DNA from: Bryobacterales bacterium
GTDB taxonomy: Bacteria > Acidobacteriota > Terriglobia > Bryobacterales > Bryobacteraceae
DNA: 59,468 nucleotides
Direction of reading: 5' to 3'
Assembly: GCA_020847975.1 (NCBI GenBank)
Contig: JADLBD010000207.1
Location: 1 to 59,468, forward strand
The notes under the pieces were generated by a model. That model had not been told where the DNA came from, did no database searches, and saw only the letters and a list, made by a program, of their open reading frames with translations. Below are positions 42,785-51,442 of this stretch, piece after piece; the first letter of the stretch is position 1; every line of letters begins with the position of its first letter. The position numbers and the translations under genes are program-made.

Positions 42785-44467
42785 ATGGAGAAATCAAAGA
42801 AGCTCAGAAGCAGCGAGTGGTTCGACACGCCGGAATACTACGGCTTCTCGCGCAAAGCCTGGCTGCGGTCGGAAGGATTCGGCCGCCATGTTTTCGAGGG
42901 AAAGCCGATCATCGGCGTCTGCAATTCGTGGAGCGAATTCAACAACTGTAACGTCCACCTGCGGCAGGTAGCCGAGGCGGTGAAACGCGGGGTATGGGCA
43001 GCGGGCGGCGTGCCGCTCGAGTTCCCCACCATTTCACTGGGCGAGATGTTCCTGCGTCCCACCAGCATGCTGCTGCGCAACCTGATGGCGATGGACGTCG
43101 AGGAGTCGATCCGCGCCAATCCGATGGACGGAGTAGTGCTGCTGTGCGGGTGCGACAAGACGACTCCGGCGCAGATCATGGGCGCGGCGAGCGCGGACGT
43201 GCCGGCGATTGTGGTGACCGGCGGGCCGATGCTGAGCGGCCTGTGGCGCGACCGCAAACTCGGGGCGGGGAGCGACGGGCGCAAGCTGTTCGATCTGTAT
43301 CGCGCCGGCAAGCTCACGGAAGAGGAACTGTGCGAGGTGGAGGGCGGCCTGGCGCGCAGCGCGGGACACTGCACGGTGATGGGGACGGCCTCCACGATGG
43401 CGAGTCTGGCGGAGGCTTTGGGGCTGGCATTGCCGGGGTGCGCGGCGATTCCGGCTCCGGATTCGCGGCGGCTCGAGATTGCGGAGCGTTCCGGGCGGCG
43501 GATTGTGGAGATGGTGCGGGAGGACCTACGGCCTTCGCGCATCCTGACGCGGGAGGCGCTGGAGAATGCGGTGGCGGTGGACATGGCGATTGGGGGATCG
43601 ACGAACGCGGTGGTGCATCTGCTGGCGATTGCGCGGCGGGCGGGGGTTCCGCTGGCGCTGGACGATTTCGATGCGATCTCGAGGAAGGCGCCGTTTTTGG
43701 TGAACGTGAAGCCATCGGGGGAGTATCTGATGGAAGAGTTCCATGCGGCGGGAGGAGTGCCGGTGGTGATGCGGCGTATTCTTTCCCTGCTGCACGGCGG
43801 CTGTCTCACGGTGACGGGGAGGACGGTGGCGGAGAACGTGGAGAAGGCGGAGTGCTGGAATGACGCGGTGATCCGGCCGATCGAAAACGCCCTTCAGCGG
43901 GAAGGCGGCACGGCGATTCTGCGCGGGAATCTGGCTCCGGACGGGGCGGTGTGCAAGCAGACCGCCGCATCGCCGCGTCTCATGCGGCATACGGGGCGGG
44001 CGTTCGTGTTCGAAAGCTACAAGGAGATGCTCGCGAAGATTGACAGCCCGGATCTGCCGGTGGATGAGAACACGATCCTGGTGATGAAGAACTGCGGGCC
44101 GAAGGGCGCGCCGGGGTTTCCGGAATGGGGCCACATTCCGATGCCGAAAGTTCTACTCGAGCGGGGGGTGAACGACATTGTGCGCATCTCCGATGCGCGG
44201 ATGAGCGGCACGAGTTTCGGCACGGTGGTGTTGCACGTAGCGCCGGAATCGGCCATCGGCGGACCGCTCGCGGTGGTGCGGACGGGCGACGAGATCACGC
44301 TCGATGTGCCTTCGCGGCGGCTGCATCTGCACGTGACCGGGGACGAGTTGAGCGCCCGGCTGGCAGCGTTCCTTCCGCCGCCGCCGCACTACCAGCGAGG
44401 ATACGGAAAGCTTTTCCTCGAGCACGTCACGCAGGCGAACCTGGGATGCGACTTCGACTTCCTGTAG
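42785..44467 (+). CDS. IlvD/Edd-family sugar-acid dehydratase (arabinonate/xylonate type)
   Basis: The product is 560 residues. Iron-sulfur cysteines are in VCNSWSEFNNCN, LLCGCDKTTPAQ and SAGHCTVMGTASTM. The N-terminal EWFDTPEYYGFSRKAWLRSEG is typical of the L-arabinonate/D-xylonate branch and not of IlvD proper, which usually has a shorter start. The reaction is dehydration of a sugar acid to a 2-keto-3-deoxy acid. ATG 42785 gives the family N-terminus. xylB upstream and the LacD-type aldolase downstream fit a pentose theme, although they are not in one operon. G-ending codons dominate, unlike the genes before 24 kb. Confidence 0.87.
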   Translation: MEKSKKLRSSEWFDTPEYYGFSRKAWLRSEGFGRHVFEGKPIIGVCNSWSEFNNCNVHLRQVAEAVKRGVWAAGGVPLEFPTISLGEMFLRPTSMLLRNLMAMDVEESIRANPMDGVVLLCGCDKTTPAQIMGAASADVPAIVVTGGPMLSGLWRDRKLGAGSDGRKLFDLYRAGKLTEEELCEVEGGLARSAGHCTVMGTASTMASLAEALGLALPGCAAIPAPDSRRLEIAERSGRRIVEMVREDLRPSRILTREALENAVAVDMAIGGSTNAVVHLLAIARRAGVPLALDDFDAISRKAPFLVNVKPSGEYLMEEFHAAGGVPVVMRRILSLLHGGCLTVTGRTVAENVEKAECWNDAVIRPIENALQREGGTAILRGNLAPDGAVCKQTAASPRLMRHTGRAFVFESYKEMLAKIDSPDLPVDENTILVMKNCGPKGAPGFPEWGHIPMPKVLLERGVNDIVRISDARMSGTSFGTVVLHVAPESAIGGPLAVVRTGDEITLDVPSRRLHLHVTGDELSARLAAFLPPPPHYQRGYGKLFLEHVTQANLGCDFDFL

Positions 44468-44482
44468 GAGAATGGAAGTAGC

Positions 44483-45442
44483 ATGCTCCGGTTCCCGATT
44501 CTGATGGCTGCCGCTGTTGGGGCAATCCTCGCGCAGGAGCCCGCCGCGCCGAAGCCGGAAGCTCCTCCTCCGGCGGCTGAGCCGAAGAAGACGGTCTACA
44601 GCTTCGAGGGAAAGCCGATGAAACTGCACTTTGCCTGCAAGCCGGAAGACATCGAATCCTTCGGCCTCACCTGCTCGACGGATGAGCCCTGCGACGTGTA
44701 CCTGGAGTTGGCCGCGGTGGAGAAGGTGGGGGAGAAGTTGTTCCTCACCGGTAACCTGCACACCAGCGCGGTGACGCTGTGGAGCATACTTCTTGGCAGC
44801 GAAGACGGCGGGAAGACGTGGAGCGAGGTTTATGACCGCGTGCGGTCGGCAGGCTTCGAGCAGATCCAGTTCATTGATTTTGAGATCGGGTGGATCGGCG
44901 GGCAGCAGTTGCTGGCCTTGCCGCGCGATCCCTTCTTTCTGATCACCAGTGACGGCGGGAAGACATGGCGCCGCCGGCCGGTATATGGCGAGCCGCGTGT
45001 GGGCGCGATCCAGCAGTTTTCCTTCGAGAACAAGAACAATGGAGAGTTGCTGATTGACCGCACACAGGGCGGCGATTCCGGGGGACGCTACGAATACTAC
45101 GAGACCAACACGGGCGGGGATAGCTGGGGATTGCGGCAGGTGACGCCCGCGGCGCCGAGGCTGAAGCATCCACGTTTCCACAATACGGACTGGCGCCTGC
45201 GTGCCGACGCCCCGTCGAAGAGCTTCCACATCGAGCGCCGCGCGGGGACGCGCTGGCAAACGGTGTCGAGTTTTCTGGTGAAGGTTGGCGAGTGCCAGCC
45301 GCCGGAGTTGAAACTGGCGGAGCCGCCCAGCGAGGCGGAGGCCGAGAAGACGGCTGCGCCGGAAGCCTCCGGCGTGTTCGTGATTCCATCCGAGCCGGGA
45401 AAGGCTCCAAAGAAAAAGAAGCCCACTCTGAAGAAACCCTGA
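44483..45442 (+). CDS. Secreted Asp-box (BNR-like) repeat protein
   Basis: The product is 319 residues with signal peptide MLRFPILMAAAVGAILAQ. A Pro/Ala-rich linker follows, then propeller-like blades with SEDGGKTW, TSDGGKTW and a weaker TNTGGDSW. The C-terminus is Glu/Lys-rich and ends in PKKKKPTLKKP. It resembles Ycf48-like or other BNR-repeat proteins more than sialidases, since conserved arginines are few. It starts 15 bases after the dehydratase stop and ends two bases before hydantoinase B, so the three genes are probably one transcript. The function is unknown; the basic tail suggests binding to an acidic surface. Confidence 0.7.
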   Translation: MLRFPILMAAAVGAILAQEPAAPKPEAPPPAAEPKKTVYSFEGKPMKLHFACKPEDIESFGLTCSTDEPCDVYLELAAVEKVGEKLFLTGNLHTSAVTLWSILLGSEDGGKTWSEVYDRVRSAGFEQIQFIDFEIGWIGGQQLLALPRDPFFLITSDGGKTWRRRPVYGEPRVGAIQQFSFENKNNGELLIDRTQGGDSGGRYEYYETNTGGDSWGLRQVTPAAPRLKHPRFHNTDWRLRADAPSKSFHIERRAGTRWQTVSSFLVKVGECQPPELKLAEPPSEAEAEKTAAPEASGVFVIPSEPGKAPKKKKPTLKKP

Positions 45443-45444
45443 GC

Positions 45445-47022
45445 ATGCGCGTCAACCCCGTTGATCTGGAACTGTTCCGCCACCAGCTTGTCTCCATCGC
45501 CGAGGAGATGGGCACGGTGCTTCGCAAGACATCGTATTCCTCGAATATCAAGGAGCGGCGCGATTATTCCTGCGCCGTGTACACAGCGGCGGGCGAGACG
45601 GTGGCGATGGGAGACCACATGCCGGTGCACCTGGGCGCCATGCCTCTCTCGGTGCGGCATGTGATGGAGGCGTTCCGGCTGGAGCCCGGGGATGTGGCGA
45701 TTGTCAATGATCCGTTCCGCGGCGGGACGCATCTGCCCGATATCACGGCGGTGATGCCGGTGTTCCTCAAGGCGCGGAAGCCCGCGTTTTTCGTGGCCAG
45801 CCGCGCGCATCACGCGGATATCGGCGGAATGAGCCCGGGATCGATGCCGATGGCGCGCGAGATTTACCAGGAGGGGTTGCGGATACCTCCGGTGCTGCTG
45901 GTGCGCGGCGGCGAGGTGGACCGGAAGCTGCTGGGGCTGATTCTGGCGAATGTGCGCACGCCGCGGGAGCGCGAAGGGGACTTGCTGGCGCAATGGATGT
46001 CGCTCCAGCGGGGCGAGCAGCGGTTGCGGGCGCTGCATGCGAGGCATGGAGAAAAACGGCTGGGCACGCTGCTTGCGGGGTTGCTTGATTACAGCGAGCG
46101 GATGATGCGGGGCGCCATTCGCGGGCTTCCCGAAGGGGAATACCGGTTCGAGGATTTTCTCGATTCCGATGGTCTTACGCCGCAGCCGGTGCGCATCGCG
46201 GTGACGGTTACGCTGCGCGATGGGAAGGCGGTGGTAGATTTCACGGGAAGCGATCCGCAGGCGGCAGGCCCCGTGAATGCGAACTACGCCATTGCGCTCG
46301 CCGCCACGATGTACGTTTTCCGGTGCCTGATCCGGGAGGACGTGCCGTTCACGCAGGGGTTGCTGCGCCCGATACGTGTCATTGCGCCGGAAGGCACGGT
46401 GGTGAACGCGCGGGAGCCGGCGGCGATGGCGGCGGGGAACGTGGAGACTTCGCAGCGCATCACGGACGTGCTGCTGGGCGCGCTGGCGCAGGCTGCGCCG
46501 GAGAGGATTCCGGCGGCGAGTTCCGGGACGATGAACAACATCAGTTTCGGGGGATGGGATGCGGCGCGGAGGAGGCCGTTCACCTACTATGAGACCATCG
46601 CCGGCGGGATGGGGGCGCATGCGCGCGGCGATGGCCTGAGCGCGACGCACACGCACATGACGAACAGTTGGAACACGCCGGTGGAGGCATTCGAGCATCT
46701 GTATCCGATGCGAATCCGTTCCTACCGGGTGCGTGACGGCTCGGGAGGCGAGGGTCTGCACCGGGGCGGCGACGGCCTCATTCGTGAATTCGAATTCCTG
46801 ACGCCGGCGGAGGTGACCATCCTTTCCGACCGGCGCGAGCGCGGGCCGTATGGGCTCGAGGGGGGCGGCAGCGGCAAGCCCGGCAGGAATGAGTTGCGGC
46901 AGGATGGGAAGCGGCGTGTCATCCCCGCGAAGGCGAACTTCCGCGCCGGGCAGGGCGCCGTGCTTCGCATCGAATCTCCGGGCGGAGGAGGATGGAAGCC
47001 CGCGCCGCGGAAGGTAAAATAG
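45445..47022 (+). CDS. Hydantoinase B / oxoprolinase subunit
   Basis: The product is 525 residues from ATG 45445. DLELFRHQLVSIAEEMG, KERRDYSCAVY, DHMPVHLGAMPLSV, NDPFRGGTHLPD, SRAHHADIGG and SSGTMNNISFGG are the standard HyuB motifs in order. HyuB pairs with an ATP-binding HyuA in opening hydantoin or 5-oxoproline rings. No HyuA is in the window, so this gene may act with a subunit encoded elsewhere or on its own in a different reaction. Full length and intact motifs argue against decay. Confidence 0.9.
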   Translation: MRVNPVDLELFRHQLVSIAEEMGTVLRKTSYSSNIKERRDYSCAVYTAAGETVAMGDHMPVHLGAMPLSVRHVMEAFRLEPGDVAIVNDPFRGGTHLPDITAVMPVFLKARKPAFFVASRAHHADIGGMSPGSMPMAREIYQEGLRIPPVLLVRGGEVDRKLLGLILANVRTPREREGDLLAQWMSLQRGEQRLRALHARHGEKRLGTLLAGLLDYSERMMRGAIRGLPEGEYRFEDFLDSDGLTPQPVRIAVTVTLRDGKAVVDFTGSDPQAAGPVNANYAIALAATMYVFRCLIREDVPFTQGLLRPIRVIAPEGTVVNAREPAAMAAGNVETSQRITDVLLGALAQAAPERIPAASSGTMNNISFGGWDAARRRPFTYYETIAGGMGAHARGDGLSATHTHMTNSWNTPVEAFEHLYPMRIRSYRVRDGSGGEGLHRGGDGLIREFEFLTPAEVTILSDRRERGPYGLEGGGSGKPGRNELRQDGKRRVIPAKANFRAGQGAVLRIESPGGGGWKPAPRKVK

Positions 47023-47031
47023 AGAATCACT

Positions 47032-47349
47032 ATGAGCGACGAGTCCATCAATCCGCAAACTTCCACGGAGGATACCTCCGAGATCCCTATCCCGCCGCCG
47101 AGCTTCGAGTTTCTGACGCTCTCGATCAAGACGCAGGCGGAAGTGCACATGGGGCTGTTACACTTTGGCGAGGAAAAAGACCGTCCGGCGCCGGACGAAC
47201 GCCTGACCAGGCACACCATTGACATGCTGGCGATGCTGAAGGAGAAGACGAAGGGCAACCTGACGCTGGAAGAGCAACTGCTGATTGACAATTCACTCAC
47301 CGAGTTGCGATTCCGGTTCGTGCAGGTGTTCTCAGGCAAGAGTTCCTGA
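47032..47349 (+). CDS. DUF1844 protein
   Basis: The product is 105 residues, acidic and without membrane segments. SFEFLTLSIKTQAEVHMGLL and HTIDMLAMLKEKTKGNLTLE match DUF1844, a small family common in Acidobacteria and delta-proteobacteria with no assigned role. It starts nine bases after hydantoinase B and its TGA overlaps the ATG of the MBL hydrolase by one base, so it belongs to the run leading to ribF. Confidence 0.85.
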   Translation: MSDESINPQTSTEDTSEIPIPPPSFEFLTLSIKTQAEVHMGLLHFGEEKDRPAPDERLTRHTIDMLAMLKEKTKGNLTLEEQLLIDNSLTELRFRFVQVFSGKSS

Positions 47350-48146
47350 TGGGTCCTTCGAACGGCGAAATCAGGCTAACCGTGCTGGGGTCGGGAACCA
47401 GCGCCGGAGTCCCGACCATCGGGTGCCACTGCAAGGTGTGCCATTCCGAAGATCCGCGCGACCACCGCCTGCGCCCGTCGGTGGCGCTACAGTTCGCGGG
47501 ACGCTCGGTGGTGATCGACACGACGCCGGATTTCCGCTATCAGGCGTTGCGGCGCGGCATCGAGCGGCTGGACGCCGTGCTGTTCACGCATGCCCACGCG
47601 GATCACATCATGGGTCTCGATGATACGCGGCCATTCAATTTCCGGCACGGCGGGGAAATTCCGATTTACGGTTCCGAGGAGACCCTGGCAGTCATCCAGC
47701 GAGTGTTTGCCTACATCTTTTCGGAGGAGCAATCGGAATCGTGGGTGCCGAAACTGCGCGCGCACATTTTCGGCGAGGATGACGTGCTTGATCTTTTCGG
47801 AACGGCGGTGCTGCCCATCCGGTTGAAGCACGGGAAGGGCATCACCTACGGATTCCGGCTGGGCGGGCTGGCGTATTTGACGGATCACAGCGAGATCCCC
47901 GAAGAGTCGCTGGCGAAATTGCAGGGTCTGGATGTGCTCTTCCTCGATGCGCTGCGGCACAAGCCGCATCCCACCCACTCGACCGTGGAACGGAGCCTGC
48001 GGTACGTGGAGCTGTTGCGGCCGCGGCGGACGTTCTTCACGCACATCTCGCACGACCTGGCGCACGAGCGCACGGAAGAGTTGCTGCCCGCGCACGTGCG
48101 GTTGGCCTACGACGGGCTGGAGATCACGGTGGGAGGGGCGGAGTAG
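47349..48146 (+). CDS. MBL-fold metallo-hydrolase, PhnP-like
   Basis: The product is 265 residues. LGSGTSAGVPTIGCHCKVC at the start has the Cys pair that binds a structural zinc in PhnP-type phosphodiesterases. THAHADHIMGLDD is the metal motif, followed by DHSEIPEES and HISHDLAH. The known PhnP activity is hydrolysis of cyclic ribose phosphates, but many homologues lie outside phosphonate operons, as this one does. The gene is coupled to DUF1844 upstream and ribF downstream (adjacent stop and start at 48146/48147). It is cytoplasmic, with a likely housekeeping role in phosphate-ester repair. Confidence 0.87.
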   Translation: MGPSNGEIRLTVLGSGTSAGVPTIGCHCKVCHSEDPRDHRLRPSVALQFAGRSVVIDTTPDFRYQALRRGIERLDAVLFTHAHADHIMGLDDTRPFNFRHGGEIPIYGSEETLAVIQRVFAYIFSEEQSESWVPKLRAHIFGEDDVLDLFGTAVLPIRLKHGKGITYGFRLGGLAYLTDHSEIPEESLAKLQGLDVLFLDALRHKPHPTHSTVERSLRYVELLRPRRTFFTHISHDLAHERTEELLPAHVRLAYDGLEITVGGAE

Positions 48147-49142
48147 ATGCCGTCCGCGGCGCGGATCTTTCACAGTCCGGAAGAGGCGCTGGGGCGATTC
48201 GGCCCCTGCGCGTTGACCGTGGGAAACTTCGATGGAGTGCATTGCGGCCACCGCCGGCTGTTTCGCGAAGTGACGCAGATCGCCTCGGCGAACGGGTGGG
48301 AGCCTTCGGTGTTGACGTTTGACCCGCATCCCGCGAAGGTGGTGGCCCCGGAGCGCGCGCCGAAGCTGCTCACGACGATCGCCGAGCGGTGCCGCTACAT
48401 GGGCGAGTGCGGCATCACGCAAGTGCTGGTGCTGCCTTTCGACCTTCCGCTGGCTTCGCTCGAGGCGGAGGACTTCGTGCGGCGGATCCTGGTGGAGGCG
48501 CTACAGGCGAGGGCGGTGGTGGTGGGCGACAATTTCCGTTTCGGACACCGGCAATCGGGCGATGTTCACACGCTGGCGCGGTTGGGGATGGAGTATCACT
48601 ACGAGTTCCGCGCCCTGCCTGCGGTGACGATGCGGGGCGTGGTGGTTTCGAGCAGCGAAATCCGCAGGCGCATCCTGACGGGGGACGTATCGGGAGCGGC
48701 GCACCTGCTGGGGCGGTTCGTATCTGTCGAGGGGGAAGTGGTGAAGGGGCATGGCGTGGGGTCGCGGCAGACGGTGCCCACGTTGAACCTCGAGGCGGCG
48801 GCGGAGGTGCTGCCGGCGGTGGGCGTGTACGTCACACGCACCTTCGATTTGGAGAGCGAGCGGGTTTGGCCGTCGGTGACGAACGTCGGATTCCGGCCGA
48901 CTTTTGGAGGAAAGCGGCTCGCCGTGGAGACGTATGTTCTGGTGCCGCTCGAGGAGCCGCCTTCACGGATCAGGGTGGAGTTGACCCGGCGTTTGCGGGA
49001 CGAGCGGAAATTCGAGAGCCCGGAGGCGCTGAAGGCACAGATTCTGCACGATGTGGAGCGCGCCCGGAAGTGGCACCGGCGCTGGAATCACGGCCGGCTG
49101 ATGAGGCGGATGGCGGCTGCAGCCCCGTATACTGGGAGTTAG
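48147..49142 (+). CDS. ribF: Bifunctional riboflavin kinase / FAD synthetase
   Basis: The product is 331 residues, the family length. The N-terminal FAD synthetase half has LTVGNFDGVHCGHRRL, TFDPHP and VVVSSSEIRRRI. The C-terminal kinase half has GHGVGSRQTVPTLNL and PSVTNVGFRPTF. It converts riboflavin to FMN and FAD with ATP. Its start follows the MBL gene stop with no gap. It is the clearest housekeeping gene of the middle region. Confidence 0.95.
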   Translation: MPSAARIFHSPEEALGRFGPCALTVGNFDGVHCGHRRLFREVTQIASANGWEPSVLTFDPHPAKVVAPERAPKLLTTIAERCRYMGECGITQVLVLPFDLPLASLEAEDFVRRILVEALQARAVVVGDNFRFGHRQSGDVHTLARLGMEYHYEFRALPAVTMRGVVVSSSEIRRRILTGDVSGAAHLLGRFVSVEGEVVKGHGVGSRQTVPTLNLEAAAEVLPAVGVYVTRTFDLESERVWPSVTNVGFRPTFGGKRLAVETYVLVPLEEPPSRIRVELTRRLRDERKFESPEALKAQILHDVERARKWHRRWNHGRLMRRMAAAAPYTGS

Positions 49143-49167
49143 CCTACTTGAACTTGAAGGAGTCATT

Positions 49168-50172
49168 GTGAGTATTTCCGAAGGAAAACAGAAGCACATG
49201 AAAGCGCTTTCCAATGAGCGCGGCGTGATTGCCGCCGCGGCCATGGATCAGCGAGGCAGTCTGACGAAATCGATTGCCGCCGCGAAGGGCGTTCCCCAAA
49301 GCGCCGTCACTGATGAGATGATGTCGGAATTCAAGATTGCGGTGACCAAGGTGCTGACGCCGCACGCGAGCGCCATTCTGCTTGACCCCGAGTTCGGTCT
49401 GCCGGCCTCCAAGGTGCGCAGTTCCAATGCCGGCCTGCTGCTGGCCTATGAGAAGAGCGGCTATGACAACACGCAGCCGGGACGCCTGCCCGACCTTCTG
49501 CCGCATGTTTCGGCGAAGCGGATCAAGGATTGGGGCGGCGACGCGGTGAAGATCCTGATCTACTACACGCCTTTCGATGAACCCCAGGTCAACGACATCA
49601 AGCATGCGTTCGTTGAGCGCATCGGCGCCGAGTGCGAGCACTTGCAGATTCCGTTCTTCCTGGAGCTTGTCGGCTACGATCCGAAGGGCGGGGACGAGAA
49701 GGGTCTGGAATTCGCCAAGATCAAGCCGGAAGTGGTGCGCAAGAGCATGGAGGAGTTTTCGAAGGAACACTACCATGTGGACGTGTTGAAGGTGGAGGTG
49801 CCGATTAACGCCAACTACGTGGAAGGCAGCGGCGTGTACAAGGGGCAGAAGGCTTACTCGATGGCGGAAGCCCTGGATCATTTCCGGCGGTGCGCTGATA
49901 TGGCGAAGAAGCCGTTCATCTACCTGAGCGCGGGCGTGAGCAACGATCAGTTCACCGAATCGCTGCGCATGGCGGCGGACGCGGGGACGGACTTTTCGGG
50001 TGTGTTGTGCGGCCGCGCGACGTGGAAGGAAGGGATTCCGGTGTACGCCAAGAGCGGCGTGAAGGCGCTGGAGGACTGGCTGTCCACGGAGGGCGTGAAG
50101 AACATCAACGCGGTAAACGCGGCGCTGGCTCCGGCCAAGCCGTGGTACGCGAAGTTTGGCGTCGCGGTTTAA
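49168..50172 (+). CDS. lacD: Tagatose-1,6-bisphosphate aldolase (LacD family)
   Basis: The product is 334 residues from GTG 49168, with AAGGAG five bases upstream. IAAAAMDQRGSL, ILLDPEFGL, DAVKILIYYTP, LKVEVPINANYVEG and KKPFIYLSAGVS match class I LacD aldolases, with Lys residues of the VKIL and LKVEVP strands in Schiff-base positions. It cleaves tagatose 1,6-bisphosphate, and often fructose 1,6-bisphosphate, to triose phosphates. No other tagatose-pathway gene is nearby, so it may serve as the organism's general ketose-bisphosphate aldolase. A hairpin 25 bases after the stop could end the transcript. Confidence 0.88.
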   Translation: MSISEGKQKHMKALSNERGVIAAAAMDQRGSLTKSIAAAKGVPQSAVTDEMMSEFKIAVTKVLTPHASAILLDPEFGLPASKVRSSNAGLLLAYEKSGYDNTQPGRLPDLLPHVSAKRIKDWGGDAVKILIYYTPFDEPQVNDIKHAFVERIGAECEHLQIPFFLELVGYDPKGGDEKGLEFAKIKPEVVRKSMEEFSKEHYHVDVLKVEVPINANYVEGSGVYKGQKAYSMAEALDHFRRCADMAKKPFIYLSAGVSNDQFTESLRMAADAGTDFSGVLCGRATWKEGIPVYAKSGVKALEDWLSTEGVKNINAVNAALAPAKPWYAKFGVAV

Positions 50173-50196
50173 TGGCGAAATCGCGTTTCAACTGCT

Positions 50197-50220
50197 GGGG
50201 GTAAGCGGTGGCTTACCTCC
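50197..50220 (+). terminator. Terminator-like hairpin after lacD
   Basis: GGGGGTAAGC and GCTTACCTCC pair over ten positions (one G-T) around loop GGTG. No T run follows, so it may act with a factor or protect the 3' end. Confidence 0.45.
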
Positions 50221-50259
50221 ACTCATCAGAATCAAGAGATTAGCAGTGTCGAAGGAGGC

Positions 50260-50385
50260 ATGGGCGCTATGCACGAACTGCTTAAGAATCTGTCCGAACT
50301 GCCCGAACTGGCCACCTTCGGCGCCTATGCTCTGCTTCGCAAACACGTTTTGCCACGTCGATTGCGCAGCCACCGTCCGCGGTAG
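50260..50385 (+). CDS. Candidate 41-residue small protein
   Basis: The strong ribosome site GAAGGAGG (50251-50258) stands ten bases before an ATG at 50269; an ATG at 50260 is in the same frame but too close to the site. The product of 38-41 residues is MHELLKNLSELPELATFGAY followed by a basic tail (RKHVLPRRLRSHRPR). Otherwise the 314 bases between lacD and the MqsA-type gene show only the hairpin. No homologue is recognised. It could be a toxin-sized partner of the MqsA-type regulator, or chance. Confidence 0.33.
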   Translation: MGAMHELLKNLSELPELATFGAYALLRKHVLPRRLRSHRPR

Positions 50386-50486
50386 CCATCAGGACCGGTC
50401 AATGGAAGTATAGGAAGGCTACACTACTGAACGCCGTTACGTTGACAAGAACAGGCAGTGCTTATCACGGTGTTTGAGAGGAAGTC

Positions 50487-51008
50487 ATGAGCAAAGCGGC
50501 GAGGTGCACACACTGCGGGGCGCCGGTCACACAAAGCCGGCGTAACTATCGTTATACCGAGAGCGGCCTGTCCAACGTCGTCCTGCAAGGCGTTGAGGTT
50601 GCGGATTGTCCGAGTTGCGGAAACTCGGACGTGATCATTCCGCGCCTCGTTAGGATTCATCAGGCGATTGCACAGGCTCTGGCAAATAGTCCGGCCCGGC
50701 TCACTGGTGAGCAATTGCGATTCCTTCGCAAGCATCTCGGCTTCAGCGGCGATCAGTTGGGGAGCTATCTTCACACAGACAAGACCAAAGTCTCAAAGTG
50801 GGAGCGCGGTGAAGATCTGATTGGGCAAGCCAGCGATCGGCTCGTCCGCTTGCTGGCCGCGGCGCTCGACAAGGAGATGCGTCCGGCAATCCCGGCGATC
50901 GCGGAGCACCTCCCCAGTATCACGGACGATTTGGGGAAGAATTGGGAGTTGCATGTCGATGTCGCAACCCTGCAAACTTCGTTCGTCAGCGTTTCCAGGG
51001 CGGCGTGA
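50487..51008 (+). CDS. MqsA/YgiT-type zinc-finger HTH regulator (antitoxin-like)
   Basis: The product is 173 residues. The N-terminal zinc finger has CTHCG and CPSCG (about residues 7-44), then an HTH-XRE-like domain: LTGEQLRFLRKHLGFSGDQL, with DKTKVSKWERGED as recognition helix. A C-terminal extension of about 60 residues is longer than in MqsA. The start ATG 50487 follows GAGAGGAAG. MqsA antitoxins repress their own operon and bind an upstream toxin; no MqsR or DUF4258 gene is upstream, only the tiny frame at 50260. It may be a solitary regulator. The downstream neighbour on the other strand is a broken DUF2442 gene. Confidence 0.82.
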   Translation: MSKAARCTHCGAPVTQSRRNYRYTESGLSNVVLQGVEVADCPSCGNSDVIIPRLVRIHQAIAQALANSPARLTGEQLRFLRKHLGFSGDQLGSYLHTDKTKVSKWERGEDLIGQASDRLVRLLAAALDKEMRPAIPAIAEHLPSITDDLGKNWELHVDVATLQTSFVSVSRAA

Positions 51009-51027
51009 ACGCAATGACGCGCTTCAG

Positions 51028-51280
51028 CTACTTTCGCGTAGCACTCTTGCCGTGCAGCAAGCCGGCGATACTCAGGTCTTCATCGATCTCCGGCCAATGA
51101 ATCCCTGCCCCCTCTCCGAGAATCTCGAAATTTTGCCTTTGCCCGGGACTTGCCGCTAGCAAGCGTGGGAACCAGGCAAGCGGTACGGAAAGCTTCCGCC
51201 CGTCCGCGAGCGCTACGATCAACTCGTGTGATCTGGATTTCACGAGCTCGGGGTTGCGCCTCAACGCTCGAAATACTCAT
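51028..51280 (-). pseudogene. DUF2442 gene with a frameshift
   Basis: ATG 51280 opens MSISSVEAQPRAREIQIT, a normal DUF2442 N-terminus. The frame is then lost, and the conserved core continues one frame over as HELIVALADGRKLSVPLAWF, followed by PRLLAASP and GIHWPEIDEDLSI. A two-base loss or one-base gain near 51235 explains this. A shortened product from TTG 51264 is possible but would lack the first strand. DUF2442 proteins often accompany DUF4160 toxins, and none is seen here. Confidence 0.7.
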
Positions 51281-51442
51281 GCCATGCCTCCCTGGATCCA
51301 ACCAAGACTTTGTCAAGGCTGTTTCCTCCTGATTTTCCCACCCCGTGATTCGATAAAATCAATCCCAAGCGGTCTTAGTGAAGTGAACCTTAGAGGTCTT
51401 CGATGTAACTCGCTCGCGCAACGGAGCCTCGCCGGCCGCTGG

